A stretch of DNA of 64,000 nucleotides, taken from JAAYOS01 sp050950785. Its GTDB lineage: Bacteria; Bacillota; Clostridia; Oscillospirales; JAAYOS01. A model generated the notes under the pieces. The model did no database searches. It was given only the letters and a program-made list of their open reading frames with translations, and had not been told where the DNA came from. Location: contig JBMNIG010000029.1 of NCBI GenBank assembly GCA_050950785.1, forward strand, positions 80,266 to 144,265, in the 5' to 3' direction. Each line of letters begins with the position of its first letter. The stretch's first letter is position 1. The translations under genes were made by a program, and so were the position numbers. Below are positions 1-7,891 of the stretch, piece after piece.

Positions 1-1770
1 TCCATTGATCTGGAGTATGTGTTTTATGGTATTGAAGTCAATGCCGAGAGCGACGTTGTTGCGGTCGAGAGTGCCAGCATTGCGGAGGATAGAACTTCCG
101 CGACCTTGAACATAGGCACTAAATATGCAGATCACAACCTTACTCGCATAAGTAACTTCACAAAGTATGATGGCTCCTGGAACATCTCCCTCGCTAAGGA
201 TCTTGGTGACTTGAAGGAAGGCACAGAGTTCGAATGGAGCGGCAAAGTGATCAACGAGTGGGCAGATAAATTTGAGCGACTCACTGTTGAAACCGAGTAT
301 ACTTATGTAAACAACCGTACAGGTGAAACAACCACGTATACCTCGATGGACGCGAGATTGTATACCCCGGATAAGACCAAATATGAGGACAAGGGTGACG
401 GATATCCATTGGTTGTTTGGCTACACGGCGGTGGTGAGGTTGGAGACGATAACGAGATACATATTACTGCCAACGCTGTAGTCAATTGGGCAAAAGACAA
501 AGCTCAGGATATATTTGGAGGAGCATATATCCTCGCACCACAAAACCATGCCGGGAGAAGCGTAAAGGCTTGCATGGAAGTAATTGAGTACGTTTTGGAT
601 AAAAATACGGACATTGATACAAGCAGGATCTATGTAGGAGGATGTTCCTACGGTGGAGGAGCAACTTGGTCAATGATCAAGGCGTTCCCGGATTATTTTG
701 CTGCGGCATTCCCGATCTGCGCTGGCACGACGCTGACCGAGGAAGATCTGGAAAACCTCTATGACCTTCCGGTATATATGGTCGTATCGACAGGCGACTC
801 AATGCCGGTCAGCATGATGCAAGCATATAATGCTCTTGTCGACTATGCGCTTTCAAAAGGAGCGGAGCCGAAGACCTACATAGCCCTGTTTGAGCATGTC
901 GACTTTGAGGGACTTGAGGATTCTCAAAAGCTCATGGCAACAGCTCAGGGTGCGGAATATACCGAGGAAACACGATTTGATTTCATGGCTTTGGACCACT
1001 GGAGCTGGATCTATGTACATAACGGCTTCGACGCCAAGGGCGATGACTATGACGGAAAGATGTTCATCGAAACCGACGTTGCAGCCGAATACGACAACTG
1101 CACAGTGGTTGAGGTGACAGAGGACAACATTGACGAGATCAGGGCGACGATGGGCGAGAACATTGCAAAGACAGTCAATATCGGCGACCTCTTGGTACAC
1201 TGTGTAAGGGAAACGATGGATGAGGACGGCAATGTGGTATCGACTACCCATGCTTATACGCCCAACTTTGCTCCTTCGGATATAGGCTACGAGACATTTA
1301 CTCACTTCCTGGCTGCGCAAACCGACGGGTATGCATTCCCGTTCAAGGACGTTCCTGAGGGGAGCAAATACTTTGATGCGGTCAGAAAACTGTACGATGC
1401 AGGGTTGACAAACGGTAAGGACTACAACCTTTATGATCCGGATGCAGGGTTGACCCGTGCCGAGTTTATGACCTTCCTTGGACGTGTGGTTGGTGCGAAA
1501 GTCGATCACACATTGAAGCCGGAATTCACAGACGTATCAATTGACGGCTGGAGCACCGGATATATTGCCTGGGGCCTGGAAAATGGTCTGATCCAAGGCT
1601 ATGGCGATGGAAGGTTTGGGCCTAAGGATACCCTCACTCAAGAGCACGTAAATCTGATAATTGAGAGATTTGCGAATAAATTTGACAGGGAAGTCGTTGG
1701 ATTTGACGGTCCTGCAGGTGATGCAACTCGTGGTCAGGTTGCAGTAATCCTAGCAAGTCTTCTCGATTAA
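1..1770 (+). CDS. S-layer-homology esterase/peptidase (alpha/beta hydrolase), 5' end outside window
   Basis: The frame is open from base 1, so the start lies upstream; the first possible in-window start is GTG at 19. Counting from there, an N-terminal beta-rich region (about 1-110) precedes an alpha/beta-hydrolase domain: oxyanion-type LHGGGEVG near 135-142, nucleophile motif GCSYGG with Ser near 210, and later candidate Asp (STGDS) and His (EHVDF or DHWSW) residues. This resembles PHB-depolymerase-like 'predicted peptidase' enzymes (COG4099-like). The last about 130 residues hold SLH-type repeats (FKDVP..., LTRAEFMTFLGR, FTDV...GWSTGYIAWGLENGLIQGYGDG), which in Firmicutes bind secondary cell-wall polymers and hold proteins on the cell surface. 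It is therefore probably exported, with the signal peptide outside the window. The substrate is unknown; an ester-linked plant or storage polymer is an inference. A strong hairpin terminator follows at 1824. Confidence 0.8.
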   Translation, partial: SIDLEYVFYGIEVNAESDVVAVESASIAEDRTSATLNIGTKYADHNLTRISNFTKYDGSWNISLAKDLGDLKEGTEFEWSGKVINEWADKFERLTVETEYTYVNNRTGETTTYTSMDARLYTPDKTKYEDKGDGYPLVVWLHGGGEVGDDNEIHITANAVVNWAKDKAQDIFGGAYILAPQNHAGRSVKACMEVIEYVLDKNTDIDTSRIYVGGCSYGGGATWSMIKAFPDYFAAAFPICAGTTLTEEDLENLYDLPVYMVVSTGDSMPVSMMQAYNALVDYALSKGAEPKTYIALFEHVDFEGLEDSQKLMATAQGAEYTEETRFDFMALDHWSWIYVHNGFDAKGDDYDGKMFIETDVAAEYDNCTVVEVTEDNIDEIRATMGENIAKTVNIGDLLVHCVRETMDEDGNVVSTTHAYTPNFAPSDIGYETFTHFLAAQTDGYAFPFKDVPEGSKYFDAVRKLYDAGLTNGKDYNLYDPDAGLTRAEFMTFLGRVVGAKVDHTLKPEFTDVSIDGWSTGYIAWGLENGLIQGYGDGRFGPKDTLTQEHVNLIIERFANKFDREVVGFDGPAGDATRGQVAVILASLLD

Positions 1771-1823
1771 GCTAAGTTTTATAAGAACTTCTGAATAATT
1801 AGATATGAAAACTGCTTAAAATA

Positions 1824-1865
1824 GGAGTGTCCTGTAGTTAAATCTTCAGGACACTCCGAATTTTT
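1824..1865 (+). terminator. Rho-independent terminator of the SLH esterase gene
   Basis: A perfect 11-bp stem GGAGTGTCCTG / CAGGACACTCC (1824-1834 and 1847-1857) with a 12-nt loop is followed by GAATTTTTG. It lies 54 bp past the stop codon. Confidence 0.8.
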
Positions 1866-2000
1866 GCCTATAATTGTGTTAGAAGATTCACAAGTAAAGA
1901 ATTCTGTTGAATAATATATTAACGGGTGGCAACATATCCGGTCAACACATAGGAGTATCCATTCGTTATATAGGTGAGTGCAACGAAAGGAGAGTTCGTC

Positions 2001-2153
2001 ATGATAAGGCTTCCGCATATAATTTTCGATGTTCAGTCACCCGATATAAATAAATTCTGCAGATCGGAACATATATTTGAACCAATAGCACTTATAAATG
2101 AGCAAGGAAAGCTTGAAATGCTCAGAGCATTACTGAGCTGCGTGTTTGGTTGA
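2001..2153 (+). CDS. Possible small protein, 50 aa, unrecognised
   Basis: ATG at 2001 is preceded by a good Shine-Dalgarno (AAAGGAGAG, ending about 7 nt upstream) and opens a 50-codon frame ending TGA at 2151-2153. The product begins MIRLPHIIFDVQ and ends ALLSCVFG. No family is recognised and there is no clear signal peptide or membrane segment. The RBS is the main argument that it is real; the AT-rich surroundings and lack of homology argue caution. The rest of the 1771-2457 gap holds the terminator at 1824, a short palindrome GTCTAA/TTAGAC at 2234-2250 and the hairpin at 2391, and nothing else recognisable. Confidence 0.35.
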   Translation: MIRLPHIIFDVQSPDINKFCRSEHIFEPIALINEQGKLEMLRALLSCVFG

Positions 2154-2390
2154 ATATTAATAATACAATAAAACTCTGCTACCTAGCATAGGCATACGGT
2201 GCGTCACCTGGTATTTATAATTTATTTGGCGTGGTCTAATTAACTTAGACGAATAAAAAAATCTGTCTAACTAAAAATCAAGGTTTTAAGTGGGACAGAT
2301 GATTGTTTTTGGATTACATATAATATTTTCCGCCAGCAAGTAGGGTTTAGTATTTGATTCACAATGACAACGAGCCAACAAGCAAATAGC

Positions 2391-2416
2391 CCGGTTTGAT
2401 CAAAAAACCAAACCGG
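2391..2416 (-). terminator. Hairpin downstream of the bactofilin gene
   Basis: Perfect 8-bp stem CCGGTTTG / CAAACCGG with a 10-nt loop, 41 bp past the bactofilin stop on the minus strand. No strong U tract follows, so it may be a weak terminator or an mRNA-stabilising hairpin. Confidence 0.5.
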
Positions 2417-2457
2417 GGATCAAATCGGTAGTTAACTAAAACCAGTTGTATAAAATC

Positions 2458-3114
2458 CTATTCGACAGTATAGTCAGGCTTGGTATCTAGCCTTAAATTG
2501 TACTCGTCATCGGTCAGAGTATCTCTGTCGGTGGTCACCTTGACGGTACCGTCAATAAACGCACCTTCTTCGATGGATAGATGTTGAGAGTTTAGGTTTC
2601 CGATAAGGACCGTGCTGCTGCCAAATGTGGCGTTGGAATAGACTTTGACGTTGCCTCTCACAGTTCCGTTCAAATTAAGTTTGTCGCAGATTATATCTCC
2701 TCTGATTGCCGAGTTTTCAGTTACCAGAACATTTGACTCGCTTGTTATGTTTCCTACGATTTTCCCGCTCTGAATATCCACTGACTTGCCTGCAATGTCG
2801 CCTTCGACAGACCCTGTCACCATAACAGTTGATTTGCTGATCACGTCTCCATTTACGGCACCCTGGATCTTGACATTTGCATCACTCTGTATCGAACCGT
2901 TGATGATCGTTTGCTTAGAAATGATCGTTGTCTCCTCCGGGCCTGCAACATGAGTGGGGATGGGTCGTTCCCTATGTACTACAACTGTGGAAGGTTCATC
3001 TTGATCATTATAGGTTTGATTGGGGGTATCGCTTTCCTTTTTTGAAATGCCGGATAATAGGTTTGCCCATGCAGTTTTTAAATTTTCCTTGATTTTGGAA
3101 CTCGAGTTGTTCAT
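2458..3114 (-). CDS. Bactofilin (polymer-forming cytoskeletal protein)
   Basis: The 218-aa product has a central right-handed beta-helix region (about 75-200) made of short repeats of the form G(S/D/N)I-x-S... (NGSIQSDANVKIQGAVNGDVISKSTV split over successive rungs), the hallmark of bactofilins (DUF583/PF04519). The N-terminal about 70 residues are polar and probably disordered, and the C-terminus is acidic. Bactofilins polymerise without nucleotide, often at the membrane, and position cell-wall or appendage machinery; the partner is not indicated here. The start ATG has SD AAAGGAGAA 7 nt upstream. The left end of a transposon starts only about 29 bp upstream of the start codon (TIR-like sequence at 3143), so the original promoter may have been displaced. 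Confidence 0.9.
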   Translation of the reverse strand: MNNSSSKIKENLKTAWANLLSGISKKESDTPNQTYNDQDEPSTVVVHRERPIPTHVAGPEETTIISKQTIINGSIQSDANVKIQGAVNGDVISKSTVMVTGSVEGDIAGKSVDIQSGKIVGNITSESNVLVTENSAIRGDIICDKLNLNGTVRGNVKVYSNATFGSSTVLIGNLNSQHLSIEEGAFIDGTVKVTTDRDTLTDDEYNLRLDTKPDYTVE

Positions 3115-3142
3115 ATATGTATTCTCCTTTTATATTACCTTA

Positions 3143-3985
3143 TTAGCCGTTTGTAAAACTCAAAAAAGCCGCACGGCACAAGGCTTTTTCGTGAAATATA
3201 CTACTGATTTTTCTCCGCTTTTATGGTATAATTTGGTAGGTAAGAAAACAAAAAACCATAAAAGCAGGAGAAAAAATCATGCGAAATAAAATGCAAATGT
3301 CATTGTTTGACATCTACAACGATGTGTCCGAAGCGGTTGAAAAGAAGAAGCCGAAGTTAATTGCCCTCCTTGAAGAACACATCGATTTTCAAAGAATAAT
3401 TCCCGCAAGTTTTTACCATGCGTTCTATTCTCGCTACGGCAGAAACAATATTTATCATCTCGAAAACTACATCAAAGCATTGCTTTTGCAAAAGATCCTC
3501 GGTATCCCGACAGACAAGCTCTTACTTGACATACTGAAATGCTCTCGTGAGTTAACCGATTTCTGTGGCTTTGAAAAAATACCTGACGGTTCGGCCATGA
3601 CACGGTTTAAACAACGCTTTGCCGATTATCTTGCGGAAATGTTTGAATGTCTTGTTGCTTTAACCGAACCAATCTGCCGTGAAATTGATGAAAAGAAATC
3701 CGATTATCTTATCTATGATACTACCGGAATCGCTTTTCCCGTTGCCGAAAACAATCCGAAATATCTGAACGGCATACTCAAGCAAACAAAGAAACTTGTT
3801 AAAAGCAATCCGGATTTCAACCCTTACGGTGCAGCATATAATCTTATGCCGCCTGCTTCAAAAACGAACACGAATGCCCGCCAGCAATACATCAACGGTC
3901 ACTTCTGTTATGCCGCTAAGGTGGGTATTCTGACAAACGGTCTCGGCATCCCGAGACATATTGCATTCTTTGATGAGCAATTGAC
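3143..3985 (+). mobile_element. Truncated DUF772/DDE-type insertion sequence (copy 1)
   Basis: The left terminus TTAGCCGTTTGTAAAAC at 3143 matches the left terminus of the second copy (TTAGGCGTTTGCGAAAC at 50073) in 14 of 17 bases. The transposase reading frame loses similarity to copy 2 at about 3984, so the right half and right inverted repeat are missing. The right boundary is approximate. The stretch 4038-4185 after it shows no recognisable gene. Confidence 0.7.
3208..3275 (+). promoter_or_regulatory. Transposase promoter inside an RBS-sequestering inverted repeat
   Basis: Arms 3208-3227 (TTTTTCTCCGCTTTTATGGT) and 3255-3275 are reverse complements apart from one inserted base. The right arm contains the transposase Shine-Dalgarno AGGAG (3266-3270). 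An extended -10 (TGGTATAAT, hexamer 3227-3232) overlaps the end of the left arm, so an RNA started there would lack the left arm. Read-through RNA would pair the arms and mask the SD. This is seen in sequence; the function is inferred by analogy with IS10/IS50. Confidence 0.65.
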
Positions 3986-4037
3986 TATATTATCTTATGA
4001 AAGCAAATTCACCTTTATCAACACTTCGGTTCTATAG
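3279..4037 (+). pseudogene. Transposase, DUF772/DDE_Tnp_1 type (IS1182/IS5-like), C-terminally truncated
   Basis: The first about 234 codons match the second copy at 50.2-51.7 kb: N-terminal DUF772-like domain (IKALLLQKILGIP, RELTDFCGFEKIPDGSAMTRFKQ) and the first catalytic-region motifs (YDTTGI, NPKYLNGI, INGHFCYAAKVGILTNGLGIPR). After about 3984 the frame runs into unrelated sequence and stops at 4037. The second half, including the later DDE residues, is absent, so the protein should be inactive. Start ATG 3279 has SD AGGAG 8 nt upstream. Family assignment to IS1182 rather than another IS5-related group is uncertain. Confidence 0.75.
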
Positions 4038-4185
4038 GTATTAGGAAAATCAATTGTGCACTTGTTATATATAAACAATAAAACTTATTATCCGACAAAA
4101 AATGACTGTTTCACTATTATATTTATTATATTACAACTTACCAAGTCTGTCAAGTAATGGTTGCCTTAATTCGGCATTTTTATCG

Positions 4186-5250
4186 TTACACCTCTGTAGT
4201 CCACCCAAATTTGTCCGGTAGCCTGCCCCACTGGATACCTGTAAGTTCATCATACAGTCTTTGTGAAATAGGACCTGTGTTTCCGTTGTTGATTTCATAA
4301 ACTTGTTCGCCAAAGGCAAGGTGACCGATCGGGGATATCACTGCAGCCGTGCCTGTTCCAAAGGCCTCTTTGACTCTGCCGTTTTTAAGTGCAGCCCTAA
4401 CTTCGTCATCAGACAGCAAACGTTCTTCACAAGGTATAGACCAAGAGCGAAGCATCTCAAGGCAGGATCTCCTGGTGATACCCGGGAGGATACTTCCGGA
4501 AAGGGCAGGTGTTACTACAGTGTCATCAATGCAGAAGAAGACATTCATTGTCCCGACTTCTTCAATATATTTACGGTGAACACCGTCAAGCCAGAGAACC
4601 TGGGTATAACCCTTTTCCGCTGCTTTGATTTGAGCCCTGATGGTTGCCGCATAGTTTCCGCCGGCTTTGGCTTCTCCGGTTCCGCCCCGAACCGCACGGA
4701 CATCCTCATCCTCCACATATATCTTTACAGGGGCCATACCCTCGGGGTAGTACGCAGCAACTGGAGACATGATTATTGCAAAAAGATAATCGTTGGATGC
4801 GCGAACTCCAAGGTGCGGATCGGTGGCTATCACGAAGGGACGGATATACATTGAGGTTCCCTCTTCTTTTGGCATCCAGTCCATGTCCACACGCAGCAGT
4901 GTTTTTACGGCCTCCACCGCAAAATCCACATCCACCGGTGGGATGCAGAGTCGATTGTGCGAGGAATTTAGCCGGTTGAAGTTGTCCCATGGACGGAAGA
5001 GAAGAGTTCTTCCATCGCCAGCGTAATAGGCCTTCATACCCTCGAATGTCTCCTGCGCATAATGGAGTACCATTGCCGAAGGATCAAGAGAAATCGGACC
5101 GTAGGGGACGATCCTTGGGTCGTGCCATCCGCTGTCCGGTGTGTAATCCATCAAAAACATGTGATCGGTAAAATATTTTCCAAACCCAAGCTTGGAGTAG
5201 TCGGGCTTGGTCTTTGGGGTGCTGGTTTGTCTGATAGTAATTTCTTTCAT
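4186..5250 (-). CDS. ilvE: Branched-chain amino acid aminotransferase (class IV, PLP)
   Basis: The 354-aa product transfers amino groups between glutamate and the keto acids of Leu, Ile and Val, the last step of their synthesis. It is the longer BCAT type: FGKYFTDHMFLMDY near the N-terminus, LHYAQETFEGMKAY, RPWDNFNRLNSS, MYIRPF, the PLP-lysine region GGNYAATIRAQ...GYTQVLWLDG, EVGTMNVFF and GTAAVISPIG. An in-frame TTG lies 12 bp upstream of the chosen ATG (5250), but TTGGAGC there is the Shine-Dalgarno, so ATG 5250 (MKEITIRQTS) is preferred. It stands alone, divergent from the gene at 5501; there is no T-box leader in the 200-bp gap. Confidence 0.93.
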   Translation of the reverse strand: MKEITIRQTSTPKTKPDYSKLGFGKYFTDHMFLMDYTPDSGWHDPRIVPYGPISLDPSAMVLHYAQETFEGMKAYYAGDGRTLLFRPWDNFNRLNSSHNRLCIPPVDVDFAVEAVKTLLRVDMDWMPKEEGTSMYIRPFVIATDPHLGVRASNDYLFAIIMSPVAAYYPEGMAPVKIYVEDEDVRAVRGGTGEAKAGGNYAATIRAQIKAAEKGYTQVLWLDGVHRKYIEEVGTMNVFFCIDDTVVTPALSGSILPGITRRSCLEMLRSWSIPCEERLLSDDEVRAALKNGRVKEAFGTGTAAVISPIGHLAFGEQVYEINNGNTGPISQRLYDELTGIQWGRLPDKFGWTTEV

Positions 5251-5413
5251 TTTATGCTCCAAACCGCCCCGAATGGCGGTAGCCGCTTTTTGCCGGCAAC
5301 GGCAGGCCTGATTTGCAAAAATAAAGTTAATGTCTGCTATTATATCACCGATTTAGTTAGATGAAAAGAGTGGAAGTTCACAACGGAAATGTTTACACTC
5401 AATAGTTCTATGA

Positions 5414-5442
5414 TTGAAGTGAATAATTCATTATGATATACT
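5414..5442 (+). promoter_or_regulatory. Sigma-A-type promoter for the deacetylase-like gene
   Basis: TTGAAG (5414-5419), 17-bp spacer, TATACT (5437-5442). The expected transcript start near 5449 leaves the ATG at 5459 almost without leader, which supports the start at 5501. Confidence 0.6.
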
Positions 5443-5500
5443 GTAAAGGACATATTATATGACTTTAGATGAAGATCCGCCTATTATAAGGAAGATTGAT

Positions 5501-6694
5501 ATGAATAGAATGAAATTTAGCAAATGGGCTGTCTTGGTGTTGGCGCTTGTTTTGCTTTTTGGGGTTTTGTCAAGTTCTGCTGAGGAGGATAATATCTATT
5601 TTACGGCAGTCAATGACACCCTAAAGAAACTTCAAGCTTCAACCATGCCCTACTACTACAATGATGAGTATTATGTGCCCTATACTATATTTGACGATCT
5701 GTCCCTTGGCGTATTCTATTCGGACAACAGTGAAAAAAACCATACACTTGCTCTGTACAACAGATACAACACCCTTATTTTCCAACTTTTATTGGAATAC
5801 TCATATGACAACAATCAGCAGTATAGAGAAAGAGCTATATCACACAACAACACGTTATATATACCGATAAAATTTGTCTGTGAAAGGTTCGGGCTCAAGT
5901 ATCAGTTGATCAAGACGCCGATTCCCGTAATACGTGTTGTTTCAGACGCAAAACTCGATGCAAATGAATTTAAGGACAAGTATTATGACAGGATAATAAG
6001 CGAAGGAAGGGATTTTCTCAACTTGAATCAAAGTCCTTCTCCCAGCGTCCCAGTCACCAGTGTATCTCCGCCACCATCAAAAGAACCGACATTGGCTCCG
6101 GAGGTCTACTTGACCTTTGACTGCAAAACGCCGGATGGTTTGAAGGAAATGATAGGAACCCTTGATAAGCACAAAATCAGCGCTACCTTCTTTCTCACTG
6201 AAGATATGATCGGTTCAGAGCGGGATTTGGTGCTAAGTATAATAGGATCAGGGCATAATATTGGGATTTATGAGAACGAATCATTAGCGGAATCTCAGGG
6301 TGACTCTCAGTCGATAGTCGAATACGTGCAGAGAGCAAATCGTCTGCTTGACAGCTATACACATACGAAGACAAGACTTTTTCGTTTCAGGACCGATTCG
6401 CCGTTTAAGGATGACAAGTCGATAAGAGAAACGCTGGCCGAATCGGGTTATGCTGTTTGGGATTGGACACTGAATGCTGATAGCATTACTGCATCAACCA
6501 ATTGGCAGACGTCCCATAGATGGATTTCCATCATTGAGCAATCCGCTGAAAATGGAAACCCGGTGGTTTTTCGAGCAGGTGTCAAGGCTGATTTGAACGC
6601 AACAGTTGATATACTACTTGACTATTTTGATGATGAGCAAGCGGTATTTCGCTTGATTACTCCTGCTACGGAATCGGACAAATTAATCGGATAG
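5501..6694 (+). CDS. Secreted protein: copper-amine-oxidase-N-like domain plus degenerate polysaccharide deacetylase
   Basis: Starting at ATG 5501 (SD AAGGAAG, 6 nt spacing) gives 397 aa with a clear signal peptide (MNRMKFSK then a hydrophobic core and LSSSAEE). An in-frame ATG at 5459 would add 14 charged residues before it and lies at the predicted transcript start. Residues about 30-165 look like the Cu_amine_oxidN1-type stalk domain (YYVPYTIF...NTLYIPIKFVCERFGL). A Ser/Pro linker leads to a NodB-type fold: EVYLTFDCKTPDG, HKISATFFLT, IGSGHNIGIY. In active NodB enzymes the corresponding motifs are TFDDG and GHEIGNHT..H; here the second Asp and the metal-binding His pair are replaced, so catalysis is doubtful. 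It may be a carbohydrate- or wall-binding pseudoenzyme. thiI follows 15 bp downstream. Confidence 0.75.
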   Translation: MNRMKFSKWAVLVLALVLLFGVLSSSAEEDNIYFTAVNDTLKKLQASTMPYYYNDEYYVPYTIFDDLSLGVFYSDNSEKNHTLALYNRYNTLIFQLLLEYSYDNNQQYRERAISHNNTLYIPIKFVCERFGLKYQLIKTPIPVIRVVSDAKLDANEFKDKYYDRIISEGRDFLNLNQSPSPSVPVTSVSPPPSKEPTLAPEVYLTFDCKTPDGLKEMIGTLDKHKISATFFLTEDMIGSERDLVLSIIGSGHNIGIYENESLAESQGDSQSIVEYVQRANRLLDSYTHTKTRLFRFRTDSPFKDDKSIRETLAESGYAVWDWTLNADSITASTNWQTSHRWISIIEQSAENGNPVVFRAGVKADLNATVDILLDYFDDEQAVFRLITPATESDKLIG

Positions 6695-6709
6695 GAGCAA
6701 AACAAAAAC

Positions 6710-7891
6710 ATGGTAATCATTCTCGGTAAAATGGGCGAGGTCGTGTTGAAAGGTCTAAACCGGAAGATGTTTGAAAACCGGATGCTGAGGAGCTTGAGAT
6801 ACCGTCTTTCGCTTATAGGTAATTATAAAGTATATTCCGCACAGTCCACTGTCTATGTGGAACCCCTTGACGAAAATGCAGATATGGATGCCGCCTTCAA
6901 TATAGTTAGGAAGGTGTTTGGTCTTGTCGCAGTGAGTAAAGCATACTCATCTGAAAAAAATATTGATGCGATAGTTGAATCTGCTAAGAAGAATCTGGCT
7001 TCCGAACTTAGGCGCGTGCGGACTTTTAAGGTTGAAAGCCGCAGATCCGACAAGTCATTTCCGTTGAAGTCCCCGGAGATTTCAAGAATTACGGGGGGAG
7101 CGCTGCTGCAAACCCTTCCGCACCTGCGTGTTGACGTACACGATCCTGATGTGACTGTTTTCGTTGAGGTGCGGGAACTGGCTGCATTTGTCCACACCGA
7201 TCCCGCTCCGGGTGCCGGAGGACTTCCGATAGGTTCTTCGGGTAAAGCCGCTATCCTTTTATCGGGTGGCATTGACAGCCCGGTGGCCGCTCAGCGTATG
7301 GCAAGGCGCGGAATCGAACTGGAAGCGATCCACTTCTATAGCTATCCATATACTTCGGAGCGTGCTAAACAGAAGGTCATAACCTTAACAGAAAAATTAA
7401 GCGAATACTGTGGACGTATTCCGCTTCACATTGTGCCCTTTACAAAAATCCAAGAGGAAATAGGAGCAAATTGTCCTGAGGAGTACTTTACGCTACTTAT
7501 GCGCCGCTCCATGATGAGAATCAGCGAGCGTATAGCGCTGCAAAATGGTTGCAGTGCTTTAATAACAGGTGAAAGCTTAGGCCAGGTCGCAAGCCAGACC
7601 ATGCAGGCTATGGCAGTGACCGAGCAGGCAATAACGATGCCGATCCTGCGGCCGTTAGTCGGTATGGACAAAGAGGAGATAGTCAGGATCGCAAGAGAAA
7701 TAGACACCCTTGAAACCTCAAACTTACCATATGAGGATTGCTGCACCGTTTTCACACCCAGACGTCCCAAGACCAAGCCAAAGCTTGAAAATATATTAGA
7801 AATCGAGAAAGCAGTACCCTTTGCCGAATTGGAAGAGGAAGCGGTTGCAAACTGCGAGAGGCTGGTGGTTTCAAATGAGTATGACAGCTGA
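6710..7891 (+). CDS. thiI: tRNA 4-thiouridine / thiamine sulfurtransferase
   Basis: The 393-aa product has an N-terminal ferredoxin-like plus THUMP domain (about 1-165) and a PP-loop AMPylase domain with LLSGGIDSPVA near 183-193. ThiI adenylates U8 of tRNA and inserts sulfur, and in many bacteria also sulfurates ThiS. Downstream motifs GESLGQVASQTMQAM and YEDCCTVFTP (catalytic-Cys region near 342) are intact. There is no C-terminal rhodanese domain, as is usual in Firmicutes. It overlaps the start of cinA by 17 bp, indicating one transcript. A riboswitch-controlled thiamine transporter (thiT) lies 17 kb downstream. Confidence 0.95.
   Translation: MVIILGKMGEVVLKGLNRKMFENRMLRSLRYRLSLIGNYKVYSAQSTVYVEPLDENADMDAAFNIVRKVFGLVAVSKAYSSEKNIDAIVESAKKNLASELRRVRTFKVESRRSDKSFPLKSPEISRITGGALLQTLPHLRVDVHDPDVTVFVEVRELAAFVHTDPAPGAGGLPIGSSGKAAILLSGGIDSPVAAQRMARRGIELEAIHFYSYPYTSERAKQKVITLTEKLSEYCGRIPLHIVPFTKIQEEIGANCPEEYFTLLMRRSMMRISERIALQNGCSALITGESLGQVASQTMQAMAVTEQAITMPILRPLVGMDKEEIVRIAREIDTLETSNLPYEDCCTVFTPRRPKTKPKLENILEIEKAVPFAELEEEAVANCERLVVSNEYDS

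Noticed and set aside
853..1509. Long open frame on the minus strand inside the SLH esterase gene
   Set aside because: It is antisense to a clearly coding region and has no recognisable domain or RBS.
3118..3158. Outward hybrid promoter (TTTACA, 17 bp, TATAAA) from the IS end towards bactofilin
   Set aside because: The -10 directly abuts the Shine-Dalgarno, so transcription would start past the SD and give a near-leaderless RNA.
4303..4854. 183-codon plus-strand open frame inside ilvE
   Set aside because: It is the complement of conserved ilvE motifs and has no RBS.
5251..5458. T-box or other leader for ilvE
   Set aside because: The divergent gap shows only promoter-like sequence and no conserved leader motif.
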